From: Vibrio tasmaniensis
GTDB lineage: Bacteria > Pseudomonadota > Gammaproteobacteria > Enterobacterales > Vibrionaceae
Assembly (NCBI RefSeq): GCF_024347635.1
Contig: NZ_AP025510.1
Span: forward strand, 2,976,001-3,040,000
DNA length: 64,000 nt
Direction: 5' to 3'
The notes beneath the pieces are model-generated. The model saw only the letters and a list, made by a program, of their open reading frames with translations, was not told the origin of the DNA and did not search any database. Shown here piece by piece: positions 10,215 to 20,110 of the stretch. Position 1 is the first letter of the stretch. The number at the start of each line of letters is the position of its first letter. The translations under genes were made by a program, and so were the position numbers.

Positions 10215-12146
10215 CTAGCGGTTTTCAATAAGCTCTTCTTGCATTTGACTCGCATTCCAAACCAAATCACCAATTCCATCCGTTGGCGAGAATCCGGTAG
10301 GTGCATCAAGAAGCAATTGTCGAATCGTATCATGCTCTAGGTTGTGACAAGCAAAATCTAAAGATTCAAGTAGCGTGTCATACTCATCGATCGGCAAGAA
10401 CACCTCTTGTGCGGTCATGATTCGCTCATGAGCTGTACGCGCGACATTATCGCCAATCAATAACTCTTCATACAACTTCTCACCAGGGCGTAAACCTGAA
10501 AATTGAATCTCGATATCACCATGATGATTCTCTTCGTTCTTAACTGACAGGCCTGAAAGTCTAATGAGGTTTTCCGCGAGATCTGTAATTTTCACTGATT
10601 CGCCCATATCGAGCACGAACACATCTCCACCTTTACCCATCGCGCCAGCTTGGATAACCAGTTGCGCTGCTTCAGGAATAGTCATAAAGAAGCGAGTGAT
10701 ATCTGGATGAGTGACCGTGAGCGGGCCACCTGCTTTAATCTGTTTCTTAAACAACGGAATCACTGAACCTGAAGAACCAAGCACATTACCAAAACGCACC
10801 ATACAAAAACGAGTACCGTTCTCTTTTTGGTTCTCTTGCTGCGCTAATGCCTGTAAGCCTAGCTCTGCCATCCGCTTGGTTGTACCCATCACATTCGTTG
10901 GTCGTACAGCTTTGTCTGTTGAAATCAGAACAAAAGATTCAACTCCAGCTTCAATTGCAGCGTTAGCCGTATAGTAGGTGCCATAAATATTATTACGCAC
11001 GCCTTCAACTACATTATACTCCACTAAAGGAACATGCTTATACGCTGCTGCATGATAAACAGTCTGAACACCAAAAGACTTCATTGAAGTCAATAAACGG
11101 TGGGGGCGTTGGACTGAACCTAGTAATGGCACTATCTCAATATCATAGCCTTCACTTTCGGTAATTAAAGATAGCTCGCGATCAATTTGGTATAAGCCAA
11201 ATTCAGAGACTTCAAAGAGCACCAAGGTTTTAGGCTGCTGCTTTAGAATTTGACGGCACAGCTCTGAGCCAATAGAACCGCCTGCACCAGTCACCATTAC
11301 AACTTTGCCTTTGATGTTTGCTTCCATCAAAACTTGCTGGGGAGTAACAGCATCACGTCCTAATAGGTCTTCAATTGGTACGTCTGTTAACTCATCAATT
11401 TTAGCTTTACCAGAAACAATATCGGCCATATCTGGCACCGTTTGAATCTCAACAGGCAAGGGAGCTAATAAGTCCAATACTTGCTTACGACGCGCACGAG
11501 AGGCACTCGGAATAGCAAGTAATATCTTTGACGTAGCATACTTATTGATTAAAGCCTCAGATTTGTCTAATTCAATCACTGGTAAGCCCAAAATCATAGT
11601 ATTAATAAGCGTCTTGTCCTCATCAATAAACGCTCGAATCCGATAGTTCTCTGACGCTCGAAGAGCAACAGCCAATTGACGGCCACCTGAACCAGCCCCA
11701 TAAATCAGAACCTCTTCCCTAAGGTCATTTGAGGTAGTTGCGACAAGGTTTCTAACTGCAAGGCGAGAGCCACCACACAATAATGCTAAGTAAGCACCAT
11801 AAATAATAGGGACCGTACGAGGGATTGGTTCTTGAAGGTAATAAGCAAATACAGCCAGTGCTAATGCAGACAATATTGCTCCTGAAGTGACGACAAATAG
11901 AGCTTGAAAAGTAAGATACCTGAGCACTGCTCGATATAGTCCTATCTTAGTAAAAATAAGAACCGTTGATATTACTGTTAAGCCAATCAGTAATAAATTA
12001 TCACTATCATTCAAAAATCTTACATCACCTAACCTCGTCCACAGCGCTGCATGTAAAGAAAAAAGGATAAAAAAAGTATCAATAACCACGCTGATGACTC
12101 GTTTATGTAAACGGGAGAGTTGCCACATAAAATTTAGACGTTGCAT
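10215..12146 (-). CDS. Membrane-bound UDP-GlcNAc 4,6-dehydratase (WbpM/CapD/FlaA1 family)
   Basis: A 643-residue nucleotide-sugar dehydratase. Four hydrophobic helices occupy residues 15-110, a CoA-binding-like Rossmann fold follows (VLIYGAGSGGRQ, near 148), and the catalytic SDR domain begins at VMVTGAGGSIGSELCRQ near 283. The catalytic triad is Ser/Met/Lys (STDKAVRPTNVMGTTK): the usual Tyr is Met, as in the long WbpM class. It should convert UDP-GlcNAc to UDP-4-keto-6-deoxy-GlcNAc, the precursor of UDP-QuiNAc or UDP-FucNAc. The WbpV-like reductase and initiating transferase genes upstream fit this. It is the last gene of the operon, after a 300-bp gap. An AGGAATG site precedes the ATG. Confidence 0.9.
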   Translation of the reverse strand: MQRLNFMWQLSRLHKRVISVVIDTFFILFSLHAALWTRLGDVRFLNDSDNLLLIGLTVISTVLIFTKIGLYRAVLRYLTFQALFVVTSGAILSALALAVFAYYLQEPIPRTVPIIYGAYLALLCGGSRLAVRNLVATTSNDLREEVLIYGAGSGGRQLAVALRASENYRIRAFIDEDKTLINTMILGLPVIELDKSEALINKYATSKILLAIPSASRARRKQVLDLLAPLPVEIQTVPDMADIVSGKAKIDELTDVPIEDLLGRDAVTPQQVLMEANIKGKVVMVTGAGGSIGSELCRQILKQQPKTLVLFEVSEFGLYQIDRELSLITESEGYDIEIVPLLGSVQRPHRLLTSMKSFGVQTVYHAAAYKHVPLVEYNVVEGVRNNIYGTYYTANAAIEAGVESFVLISTDKAVRPTNVMGTTKRMAELGLQALAQQENQKENGTRFCMVRFGNVLGSSGSVIPLFKKQIKAGGPLTVTHPDITRFFMTIPEAAQLVIQAGAMGKGGDVFVLDMGESVKITDLAENLIRLSGLSVKNEENHHGDIEIQFSGLRPGEKLYEELLIGDNVARTAHERIMTAQEVFLPIDEYDTLLESLDFACHNLEHDTIRQLLLDAPTGFSPTDGIGDLVWNASQMQEELIENR

Positions 12147-12446
12147 AAAAACATTCCTATTAATTGGAACTTGTATGTATAAGGAAAATGTAAAAAGAGG
12201 ATACCGAGGTGGAACTCTTTCACTAACAGAGCCAACCTATGGTTACGGTAATTGGCCATGCTCCTTATTGAATTTACAGCCCCCATAGTCTGAAAATGAA
12301 ACCTGTTGGGGCCATTTGTGACGCTTCAAAAAAGTATTTAAACGACCATCCATCTCAAGACTGAGACACAAAAGAGCGCCAAGGTAATTATTACCTAAGA
12401 AAAATTACGCTGGAATAAGATCACTCCCAATAGATCACATATTAGT
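12147..12446. other. 300-bp gap inside the O-antigen operon
   Basis: No convincing ORF is present. A small palindrome (AGGTAATTATTACCT near 12380-12394) is visible but has no T-run. An internal promoter for the WbpM-like gene is possible but cannot be located confidently. Confidence 0.4.
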
Positions 12447-12998
12447 TTACTTTTTCACAGCATCACCTGAGCCGCTGCCAGTGGCGGTCATGATGATATA
12501 TTTGAAATAACCTCGAATTGTAAGAGTATCAATCATTTTTCTGTCCGTTTCCGCCAGTAGCCTCGGAGTCGACATATCAATGTTTTGTACTTGAGCTAAT
12601 CCGGTGACACCAGGTAAAACATCATACACATTTAGTGCATCACGATCTTTAATCAGTTCATCTTGATTAAATAAGTTAGGGCGAGGTCCTACTAAGCTCA
12701 TTTCACCCTTTAATACATTAATGAGCTGTGGCAGCTCATCAATTTTGGTTTTACGAAGGAAATCACCAAGCTTGGTGATTGATGCATTGTTTGCTAGGTG
12801 ACTTGCTACTGATTTAGTTTCGACACTCATGGTGCGAAACTTTATAAGTTTGAATGGCTTCTTATTTCGACCAACTCTCTCCTGCACGAAAATAGGTCTA
12901 CCTGTATCAAATAACCCAATAATAAAAAAAATCAACAGTAACGGCCATAAAATCATTAACCCTACCGCAGATATAACAACATCAAAAAACCTAGTCAT
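12447..12998 (-). CDS. Initiating sugar-phosphate transferase (PglC/WbaP C-terminal type)
   Basis: A 183-residue monotopic phosphoglycosyl transferase. One re-entrant membrane helix near residues 6-29 is followed by the conserved P-x-F-V-Q-x-R-x-G-x-N segment, KFRTM, the [20 protein letters not shown] catalytic region and PGVTGLAQ. It lacks the extra N-terminal helices of WbaP, so it resembles PglC/WreQ-type enzymes. It should transfer a sugar-1-phosphate, probably QuiNAc or FucNAc given the neighbours, to undecaprenyl phosphate to start the repeat unit. The frame is open to a GTG at 13004, but ATG 12998 has the better spaced AGGA site. The protein ends in a serine-glycine-rich tail. Confidence 0.9.
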   Translation of the reverse strand: MTRFFDVVISAVGLMILWPLLLIFFIIGLFDTGRPIFVQERVGRNKKPFKLIKFRTMSVETKSVASHLANNASITKLGDFLRKTKIDELPQLINVLKGEMSLVGPRPNLFNQDELIKDRDALNVYDVLPGVTGLAQVQNIDMSTPRLLAETDRKMIDTLTIRGYFKYIIMTATGSGSGDAVKK

Positions 12999-13015
12999 AA
13001 ACACTAATCCTTGAA

Positions 13016-13909
13016 TTAAGAAAAATTTTCAATATCAAAAATGGGCGCCCAACCTAAAACTTCCTTTGCTTCAACTGAGTCAACCTCTAAATTACCAACA
13101 ATATTTTCGACGAGTGTACTTTTATTGAAGACATAACCAAAAACCTTGAAAAAAATCAATGGAACTGGAATGTGATAGATATTTCTCCCTAGAGATTTAG
13201 CTATATTATCTATAAAATCCTTGGTTGACATCGAAGGAGCTTCTGATGCTATAAAAACCTTTCCTGAAGCTCGGGGATGTTCGGCACAAAGTTCTAGTAA
13301 ATCAACCAAATTATAGACTGATATGAAATTACGCTTATTCTTTATGCACCCAAAGGGGGATAATACTGATAAAGAAACAAAACGATGTAGCATAGAAAAG
13401 TTTCCTGGAGCTCCTTTTCCATATACTAAAGTTGGTCGAACAATAACAATTTCCATGTCATATTTATCACCAATCTCTTGTAAAGCCACTTCAGTTTTAT
13501 GCTTAAAATAAGCAAAATCATTTGCAGGTATAATAGGGGAAGCCACACTTATAATACCTTTTCTTGATGAGTTCCCATTAACAAGGACAGAACTAACGAA
13601 TACAAAACGTTTAACCCCTGCCTTTGCCGCAGATTTTGCTAGTCTGATTGTACCTTTAAGGATAGTTTCCTCGTAGTAACCATATTCAAATTGTTTGTGA
13701 GCTGGTCCTGCTAAATGGATAACAGATTTTATATCACAAAATGCTCCTTCCCAATCAGTCTGAGAATCTAATGTAGTAATTTCAAATATATCATTTTGAT
13801 TGCTATCAACAGTCCTTTTTCTTCTTACAACCTTCCGGTATCTAGTTTCATTTTTTATGAAATGACTACCAATAAAGCCACTAGCACCGGTTAGCAATAT
13901 CTTATCCAT
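13016..13909 (-). CDS. NAD-dependent epimerase/4-reductase, WbpV-like
   Basis: A 297-residue extended short-chain dehydrogenase. The nucleotide-binding motif LLTGASGFIGSHF lies at residues 4-16, the serine of the triad in FVFVSSVLVNG, and the YxxxK motif as YFKHK. The closest role by context is reduction of UDP-4-keto-6-deoxy-GlcNAc to UDP-QuiNAc or UDP-FucNAc, pairing with the WbpM-like dehydratase and the initiating transferase. This trio is a well-known arrangement in Pseudomonas, Rhizobium and vibrio O-antigen loci. A UDP-glucose 4-epimerase activity cannot be excluded from sequence alone. Its start overlaps the preceding glycosyltransferase by 8 bp. Confidence 0.8.
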   Translation of the reverse strand: MDKILLTGASGFIGSHFIKNETRYRKVVRRKRTVDSNQNDIFEITTLDSQTDWEGAFCDIKSVIHLAGPAHKQFEYGYYEETILKGTIRLAKSAAKAGVKRFVFVSSVLVNGNSSRKGIISVASPIIPANDFAYFKHKTEVALQEIGDKYDMEIVIVRPTLVYGKGAPGNFSMLHRFVSLSVLSPFGCIKNKRNFISVYNLVDLLELCAEHPRASGKVFIASEAPSMSTKDFIDNIAKSLGRNIYHIPVPLIFFKVFGYVFNKSTLVENIVGNLEVDSVEAKEVLGWAPIFDIENFS

Positions 13910-14813
13910 TGATGACTCTTTTAACTAAAATAGCTAATATTGCGAATGAAAATAGAAGCTTCTCGTTTGCTTTCCTTCTACATTTGTGCCCATAGAAAGC
14001 TAGCTTAACAAGATCAGATTTCTTCCCGCTTTTGATTAGTTCTATTGGTTTGGCTTTTAGGTCGAGATAATTTGCTTGTTCGATCACTTTAGTAAAAGCA
14101 GAGTTACTAAGGATAACTTTCGCTCGCAGTATTCGAGCAGCCATACCAGAACTAGCACCTACGACGTTAGCATCATGTTGTCTATACAGCATCAATGGAC
14201 GTGCTCCTATATACCATTTATAACCTTGGGTTCTAGCAAAACTATATATAAACCAATCATGCATCCATAACTTTTTACTACCCAGACTATTCTCGATCAA
14301 ATTATTTTTAATAGCTATGGATAACTGTTTATCTAAAACAAATGAACAGCCAGGGCCAGATGACTCAAATAAATGATCGTAGCTAACTTGAGGCGCATTT
14401 TTCTTTATCAATTTTGTCTTTCCGTTTTCCCAAAAAGCCATCACGTTTCCGGAGTACGCATTAGAGCTGTTTTTTTTCATTTCTGAAATTGACGTTATTA
14501 ACTTGTCAGGCAGCCATATATCATCTTGGTCTGATAATGAAATATAATCATAGTCTTCAAAATCTACATCCCTAAAAAGCCTGAAGAAATTTTGACCAGC
14601 ACTGCCGTACGTTTCACCATAAGGTAAAATTATAATATTAGAGTTTCCCCTCTCAAAGCCTTTTAGAATGTTAAGCGAACTATCAGTCGATTTATCCACA
14701 CTTAAAAATATATCTAACTCGACCTCTTTTTGTTTTAAAATAGATGTCAACTGCTCATGTAAGTATTCTTCACCATTATAAACAGCACAAAGAACACACA
14801 CTTTAGGTAGCAT
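13902..14813 (-). CDS. Family 2 glycosyltransferase
   Basis: A 303-residue GT-A fold transferase. It opens with VCVLCAVYNGEEYLHEQLTS, has the nucleotide-binding aspartate in DIFLSVDKSTD and the metal-binding SLSDQDDIW motif near residue 95, characteristic of GT2 enzymes that often act as rhamnosyl- or galactosyltransferases. It sits directly after rfbC (TAATG stop-start overlap), so a rhamnosyltransferase is a reasonable guess, but specificity cannot be read from the sequence. The C-terminal 50 residues are basic and hydrophobic, suggesting membrane association. Confidence 0.8.
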   Translation of the reverse strand: MLPKVCVLCAVYNGEEYLHEQLTSILKQKEVELDIFLSVDKSTDSSLNILKGFERGNSNIIILPYGETYGSAGQNFFRLFRDVDFEDYDYISLSDQDDIWLPDKLITSISEMKKNSSNAYSGNVMAFWENGKTKLIKKNAPQVSYDHLFESSGPGCSFVLDKQLSIAIKNNLIENSLGSKKLWMHDWFIYSFARTQGYKWYIGARPLMLYRQHDANVVGASSGMAARILRAKVILSNSAFTKVIEQANYLDLKAKPIELIKSGKKSDLVKLAFYGHKCRRKANEKLLFSFAILAILVKRVING

Positions 14814-15361
14814 TATAATAATCTCGCATGTTTAAGCTCTATACCATTCAGATCCTTTTCGGATAAAATTGGAAAGATACCATTCAAAGGCCATTCAACA
14901 TTTAATTGAGGATCATTCCAAGATATTGAAAGTTCGCCCTTTGGGTTATAGTAATCGGTACACTTATACACGAACTCGGCTTCGTCACTCGTCACATAAA
15001 AACCATGAGCGAAGCCTTCAGGCACCCATAACTGGCGCTTGTTTTCCGAAGATAAATACTCTCCAACCCATAAGCCAAAAGTCGGTGAGTCTTTTCGAAT
15101 ATCAACTGCAACATCGAATACTTCACCTGAAACCACTCGCACTAACTTTCCTTGAGTATTTTCTGTTTGATAATGCAAACCACGCAGAATTCCTTTTTTA
15201 GATTTAGAATGATTATCTTGCACAAACGGGGTCGGTTTGCCTGTTACTACCTCTTCGAATTTCTTTTGGTTCCACGTTTCCATAAAGAAACCGCGCTCAT
15301 CACCAAACACACTTGGTTCTATAATTTTCACATCAGGAATGCGAGTATCGATTACTTTCAT
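14813..15361 (-). CDS. rfbC: dTDP-4-dehydrorhamnose 3,5-epimerase
   Basis: A 182-residue cupin-fold enzyme, third step of dTDP-L-rhamnose synthesis. The catalytic histidine is in GILRGLHYQ near residue 60 and the tyrosine in EFVYKCTDYYNP near 132. Length is normal. It lies 4 bp after rfbD in the rfbB-A-D-C order. Confidence 0.96.
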   Translation of the reverse strand: MKVIDTRIPDVKIIEPSVFGDERGFFMETWNQKKFEEVVTGKPTPFVQDNHSKSKKGILRGLHYQTENTQGKLVRVVSGEVFDVAVDIRKDSPTFGLWVGEYLSSENKRQLWVPEGFAHGFYVTSDEAEFVYKCTDYYNPKGELSISWNDPQLNVEWPLNGIFPILSEKDLNGIELKHARLL

Positions 15362-15365
15362 TTTA

Positions 15366-16247
15366 TTATCCGGTATACGCTTGAATATTTTTTAAAGCAG
15401 CCTTCCAATCACTCGCTTCAACAGAGAAACCTAAAGTGATTTTCTCGGTACTTAAGCGAGAATTGCTTGGGCGCTTTGCTGGTGTCGGGTATTGGTCGGT
15501 GGGAATGCTCGTTAAGTTCGGCTTTTTCACAAGCACCTCTTGCTCAACCGCAACATCAAAAATGGCATCGGCAAAGTCAAACCAACTGACATGAGGCAAG
15601 CCCGAATAATGGTAAACACCGTACTCAACCGTTTCACCTTGAGTAATACACTTCGCGATTTGAATCAATGCACTTGCAATGTCACCCGCATAAGTCGGCC
15701 CACCAAACTGGTCACCGACAATGCTCAATGCGTCTCTGTTTTCACCTAAACGCAGCATGGTTTTCACAAAATTATTGCCGTTGTCACCAAACACCCATGC
15801 AGTACGAAGGATAACATGTTTATCACACGCTTGTGCCACGGCGATTTCACCGGCGAGCTTGCTTTTACCGTAAACCCCTTGCGGGTTTGTCATATCCGTT
15901 TCCACATACTCGCCGGCTTTATTGCCTTCAAAGACATAATCAGTCGAGATATGCAAAATGGCCGCATCAACTCTTTGTGCAGCCTGGGCTAAGTACTTAG
16001 GACCATCACGGTTTATCGCGTAAGAAAGATCGATTTCCTCTTCAGCCTTATCAACCGCTGTATGTGCAGCCGCATTAATAATGATGCTAGGCTTAAACTC
16101 AGCAACCGCTGCATTGACAGCACCTTGACTAGTGATATCAAGATGCTCTCTATCAAGCGCCAACACTTCAGTATTCTCATAGTTCGCTAACTGCTCAGTT
16201 AGACTCGAACCAACTTGACCATGACAACCTGTAATTAAAATGCGCAT
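15366..16247 (-). CDS. rfbD: dTDP-4-dehydrorhamnose reductase
   Basis: A 293-residue short-chain dehydrogenase catalysing the last step of dTDP-L-rhamnose synthesis with NAD(P)H. It shows the N-terminal motif ITGCHGQVGSSL, the HISTDYVFEG segment and the YxxxK motif (YGKSK, near residue 130). It shares one base with rfbA upstream, implying translational coupling. Confidence 0.96.
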   Translation of the reverse strand: MRILITGCHGQVGSSLTEQLANYENTEVLALDREHLDITSQGAVNAAVAEFKPSIIINAAAHTAVDKAEEEIDLSYAINRDGPKYLAQAAQRVDAAILHISTDYVFEGNKAGEYVETDMTNPQGVYGKSKLAGEIAVAQACDKHVILRTAWVFGDNGNNFVKTMLRLGENRDALSIVGDQFGGPTYAGDIASALIQIAKCITQGETVEYGVYHYSGLPHVSWFDFADAIFDVAVEQEVLVKKPNLTSIPTDQYPTPAKRPSNSRLSTEKITLGFSVEASDWKAALKNIQAYTG

Positions 16248-17134
16248 TAACTGACGGCCTTTTTTTGAGCTTCATTTACTAAACGAGTCAGGTATTGTCC
16301 ATATTCGTTTTTCATCATCGGTTTAGCTAAAGTCAGAACTTGCCCATCACTCAGCCAACCATTGCGCCACGCGATTTCTTCTAAGCAAGCCACTTTTAAG
16401 CCTTGCACATTTTCAATCGTTTGAACGAAAGAAGACGCTTCGTGCAGGCTCTCATGCGTACCTGTATCTAGCCAAGCAAAACCACGTCCCAATAACTCTA
16501 CGTTTAATGAGCCATCATTTAAGTACATTTCATTGAGCGTGGTAATTTCTAGCTCACCACGATGAGATGGCTTCACTTGCTTGGCCATTTCCACCACGCG
16601 ATTATCGTAGAAATACAAACCAGTTACTGCGTAATTGGATTTTGGTGTTTCAGGCTTTTCTTCAATCGAAACAGCCTTCATGTCTTCATCAAAGTCGACC
16701 ACACCAAAGCGCTCTGGATCTTTGACTTGGTAACCAAACACAGTCGCGCCCGAGTCTCTTGAAGCGGCACTTTGTAGTGTTTTAGAAAATGACTGACCAT
16801 AGAAGATGTTATCGCCGAGTACTAAACACACGCTGTCATCACCAATGAACTCTTCACCGATGATAAACGCCTGTGCTAAACCATCTGGGCTTGGCTGAAT
16901 CGCATATTCAAGGTTAATACCGAAGTCTGAGCCATCACCGAGTAGACGCTGAAATCCTGCATTGTCTTCCGGTGTGGTAATAATCAAAATATCTTTAATC
17001 CCAGCGAGCATTAGTGTCGATATTGGGTAAAACACCATTGGTTTATCGTAAATCGGTAAGAGTTGCTTTGATACTCCGCGAGTCAACGGATATAAACGAG
17101 TGCCAGAGCCACCAGCTAGAACAATCCCTTTCAT
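16247..17134 (-). CDS. rfbA: Glucose-1-phosphate thymidylyltransferase
   Basis: A 295-residue nucleotidyltransferase making dTDP-glucose from glucose-1-phosphate and dTTP, the first step of the rhamnose pathway. The signature [20 protein letters not shown] is at the N-terminus, with [11 protein letters not shown] and the metal-binding [10 protein letters not shown] following. Its start overlaps the stop of rfbB by one base. Confidence 0.97.
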   Translation of the reverse strand: MKGIVLAGGSGTRLYPLTRGVSKQLLPIYDKPMVFYPISTLMLAGIKDILIITTPEDNAGFQRLLGDGSDFGINLEYAIQPSPDGLAQAFIIGEEFIGDDSVCLVLGDNIFYGQSFSKTLQSAASRDSGATVFGYQVKDPERFGVVDFDEDMKAVSIEEKPETPKSNYAVTGLYFYDNRVVEMAKQVKPSHRGELEITTLNEMYLNDGSLNVELLGRGFAWLDTGTHESLHEASSFVQTIENVQGLKVACLEEIAWRNGWLSDGQVLTLAKPMMKNEYGQYLTRLVNEAQKKAVS

Positions 17135-18231
17135 TATTTTTTCACCCTTGATTCTATTGTCTCTACACCCAAGCGCTCACGTTGGTAACTACCATCTTGC
17201 ACGTTTTGACACCATGTTGAGTTGTCTAGATACCATTGCACTGTCTTACGAAGGCCCGTTTCAAACGTTTCTTCTGGGGTCCAATTTAGTTCACGCTGCA
17301 TTTTGCTTGAATCAATGGCGTAACGCCTATCATGACCAGGACGGTCTTGAACGTAAGTGATTTGTTCAGCATACGTTGACTCTTTAGGCACTAAAGTATC
17401 TAAGATTTCGCAAATGGTATTCACAACTTCGAGGTTTCTCTTCTCGTTGTGGCCGCCAATATTGTACGTCTCGCCCACTTTCCCTTCAGTCACTACTTTG
17501 TAGAGTGCTCGAGCATGGTCTTCAACAAACAACCAATCGCGAATTTGGTCACCTTTACCGTAAATAGGTAAATCTTTGCCTTCTAGCGCATTAAGGATAA
17601 CTAATGGGATCAGCTTTTCAGGGAAATGATATGGGCCGTAGTTATTCGAGCAGTTGGTTACGATAGTAGGCAGGCCGTAAGTGCGTAACCATGCACGCAC
17701 TAAGTGGTCACTCGAAGCTTTTGATACCGAGTATGGACTTGATGGTTCGTAAGATGTTGTCTCCAAGAACATTGGTAGCGCTGTCCCTGCTGGAACTTCA
17801 TCTGGATGTGGAAGATCGCCATAAACTTCATCAGTAGAGATATGGTGAAAGCGAAACTCCGCCTTTTCATTGGCTTCAAGACTATTCCAATACTCGCGTG
17901 TCGCTTCTAGCAGCGTATATGTTCCCACTATGTTAGTTTCAATGAATGCAGCAGGCCCAGTAATAGAGCGGTCAACATGCGATTCGGCAGCTAGGTGCAT
18001 GACTGCGTTAGGTCTGTGCTGAGCAAAAACACGATCAAGATTTGCTCGGTTGCAAACATCGACTTTCTCGAACGCGTAACGTTCATTTGAATCCACTTCT
18101 ATAAGAGATTCTAAGTTACCTGCGTAAGTGAGCTTGTCAACGTTGACAACACTATCAGAAGTATTCTTAATAATATGACGAATGACAGCAGAGCCGATAA
18201 ATCCAGCGCCACCGGTGACAAGAATTTTCAT
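17134..18231 (-). CDS. rfbB: dTDP-glucose 4,6-dehydratase
   Basis: A 365-residue extended short-chain dehydrogenase converting dTDP-glucose to dTDP-4-keto-6-deoxyglucose with tightly bound NAD+. It shows [15 protein letters not shown] at the N-terminus, the [11 protein letters not shown] active-site loop and the YSVSK (YxxxK) motif. It is the first gene of rfbBADC, preceded by a 188-bp AT-rich gap in which no clear terminator or promoter is seen. Base composition here is close to the chromosome average, unlike the AT-rich genes immediately upstream. Confidence 0.97.
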   Translation of the reverse strand: MKILVTGGAGFIGSAVIRHIIKNTSDSVVNVDKLTYAGNLESLIEVDSNERYAFEKVDVCNRANLDRVFAQHRPNAVMHLAAESHVDRSITGPAAFIETNIVGTYTLLEATREYWNSLEANEKAEFRFHHISTDEVYGDLPHPDEVPAGTALPMFLETTSYEPSSPYSVSKASSDHLVRAWLRTYGLPTIVTNCSNNYGPYHFPEKLIPLVILNALEGKDLPIYGKGDQIRDWLFVEDHARALYKVVTEGKVGETYNIGGHNEKRNLEVVNTICEILDTLVPKESTYAEQITYVQDRPGHDRRYAIDSSKMQRELNWTPEETFETGLRKTVQWYLDNSTWCQNVQDGSYQRERLGVETIESRVKK

Positions 18232-18419
18232 AATAATTTTCTCTTTTTTACTTTAATCCAAGATATGACTATTTTCGTTGGGGATTAATTAGCAACCTAT
18301 TGCCCACCCGATCTATTTTAATCTAATCTCAAAAAACAATTTAAGATTAAACTCACCAACCTTGAAAAATCATCATCCCTAAAAAATTTGGTAATTCACT
18401 AAAATATCAAAACAACAGT

Positions 18420-19529
18420 TTACTTATCTATTACCTCATTAACTAACTCCGACCAACCGTCTAACACCTGATTGCTATTTTCGTATCTTGCCGAAACAAA
18501 CACATCGTCAAAAGAATGTATCAACTTCTCTAATGTAACTTGTAAATGATATGCATCATTTGGGTCTACGAAGCACACCTTATCATAACTGCCGATAGTC
18601 TCATGCGCATAAGGCATATCTGCTACTAAAATAGGCAGATTAAAATATTTAGCTTCGCTTATAGGTAACCCCCAAGTTTCTAACTTTGATGGAAATAGTA
18701 GGACATCACAAGACTTGTAATAAGAGTTGATTTCACGTCTTCTTTGATACCCGATAAACCTAAAACAGTCTAAGTGCTTAGTTTGGTTTACTAGACTCTT
18801 AGCATAAGCTGAATCAGATTCTGATATCGTGATAAAAAAAACAAAACTTTTCTCCAAGCTAGGAGAAAGCTTAACAGCATTTATTATCAGTTCTATATTT
18901 TTAAAAGTTCTAGCAAGAGTTGGATAAAAAACTTTAACGCGCTCAGAATAATCTCGAGAAATATTCAATAATAAATCCTCATCAAAATCATCATCCAATG
19001 TTAAATTAAGTATAGGCTTTGCTGCAATTACATTGCTAATCCCATACTTATTCTTGAATTCATTTACAATCCAGTCTTGCTGACAAAATATAATTTTATT
19101 TGAAAATAAATTTATTCTATAAAGATAAAAATAAAACAATGAAAACAGAAAGAACTTTGGTGAAAAATAAAGGTCGAATATCCCAGCAGTATAGAAAGGT
19201 GCAGCATTATGACAATAAACGTATTGTGTTACATATTCAGGTAACCTAGGTGACATATCATGCATTGAAACCCAACAATCAGGTTTTAACTCCTTAGCTA
19301 ACTTATAAGAATCTAAATACTCAAATTTTAAACGTCGTCCCCAACTCTTTTTAACTTCTGGAAATTCATAAAACTCAATATTTGGGTAGTCTAGGTGGGG
19401 GAAAAGTTCTTTGCTGTTGACCAAACAGATTATAGTTTCACCCGTAATAGCAAATGCCTCGATTGCTTCAGAAAATATTTTTAGCGGACCTGCTTCAACT
19501 AGGTTTACACCAGACAAAACGATTTTCAT
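18420..19529 (-). CDS. Glycosyltransferase, GT4-like
   Basis: A 369-residue GT-B type transferase. The C-terminal half carries the family pattern: RFIGYQRRREINSYYKSCDV followed by LFPSKLETWGLPISEAKYFNLPI, with the conserved E-x7-E placement, and the N-terminus begins KIVLSGVNLVEAGPLKIF. The donor sugar is unknown. The frame extends four codons further, but ATG 19529 overlaps the acyltransferase stop as ATGA, the same coupling used by its neighbours. The gene is AT-rich. Confidence 0.8.
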   Translation of the reverse strand: MKIVLSGVNLVEAGPLKIFSEAIEAFAITGETIICLVNSKELFPHLDYPNIEFYEFPEVKKSWGRRLKFEYLDSYKLAKELKPDCWVSMHDMSPRLPEYVTQYVYCHNAAPFYTAGIFDLYFSPKFFLFSLFYFYLYRINLFSNKIIFCQQDWIVNEFKNKYGISNVIAAKPILNLTLDDDFDEDLLLNISRDYSERVKVFYPTLARTFKNIELIINAVKLSPSLEKSFVFFITISESDSAYAKSLVNQTKHLDCFRFIGYQRRREINSYYKSCDVLLFPSKLETWGLPISEAKYFNLPILVADMPYAHETIGSYDKVCFVDPNDAYHLQVTLEKLIHSFDDVFVSARYENSNQVLDGWSELVNEVIDK

Positions 19530-20110
19530 AGCAATACCCATTTTTGGGTCTCAATATTGTATTTTTTGATCACTTTGGCTGGGTTACCAACAGCAATACT
19601 ATAATCTGGGATTGATTTAGTAACTACTGCCGAAGCACCAATTATACAATTTTTGCCTATTTTGACATTTGGAAGAATTGTAACATTTTCACCAAGCCAA
19701 ACAGAGTCTCCTATCCTTACCTCTCCGAAACTTAAGGACCTTTGGATCGGTGGTGATTCGATATCTGAAAAATCTGAGACACCATGATTATGATCAGTAA
19801 TGAAGACCTTACTCGCAATAAGAACATTGTCACCAATAATAACAGAATTGACACAACCAATATGCACATAATCATTAACTTGACAATTTGAGCCAATTAT
19901 CAAATTAGGAGATTTACCCGTCAAACTGAGACAGTCAATCCTTAAGCCAACTCCAGATGTAAAACCCTTGCCAATTGACATGTATTTTTTACCACGAAAA
20001 TAATACGGGGAACGCAACAATCTGAAGTTTGGATAAAATATTTTGGTTCGAATAAAATTAAAAGCAAGTCTAATTATTGAAGAAAAACTATAACTACTAA
20101 TGACATTCAT
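19526..20110 (-). CDS. Hexapeptide-repeat acyltransferase
   Basis: A 194-residue left-handed beta-helix protein with repeated hexapeptide units (IIGDNVLIAS, VRIGDSVWLGENVTILP, VKIGKNCIIGASAVVTKSI). ITDHNHG holds the usual catalytic histidine, and the family ending AVGNPAKVIKKYN follows. It most likely O- or N-acetylates a sugar of the repeat unit. The N-terminal 40 residues are a membrane-proximal extension. It overlaps both neighbours by 4 bp (ATGA), indicating tight coupling. Confidence 0.85.
   Translation of the reverse strand: MNVISSYSFSSIIRLAFNFIRTKIFYPNFRLLRSPYYFRGKKYMSIGKGFTSGVGLRIDCLSLTGKSPNLIIGSNCQVNDYVHIGCVNSVIIGDNVLIASKVFITDHNHGVSDFSDIESPPIQRSLSFGEVRIGDSVWLGENVTILPNVKIGKNCIIGASAVVTKSIPDYSIAVGNPAKVIKKYNIETQKWVLL

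Noticed and set aside
12094..12288. Plus-strand ORF overlapping the start of the WbpM-like gene
   Set aside because: It is antisense to the N-terminus of a clear gene and has no recognisable protein features.
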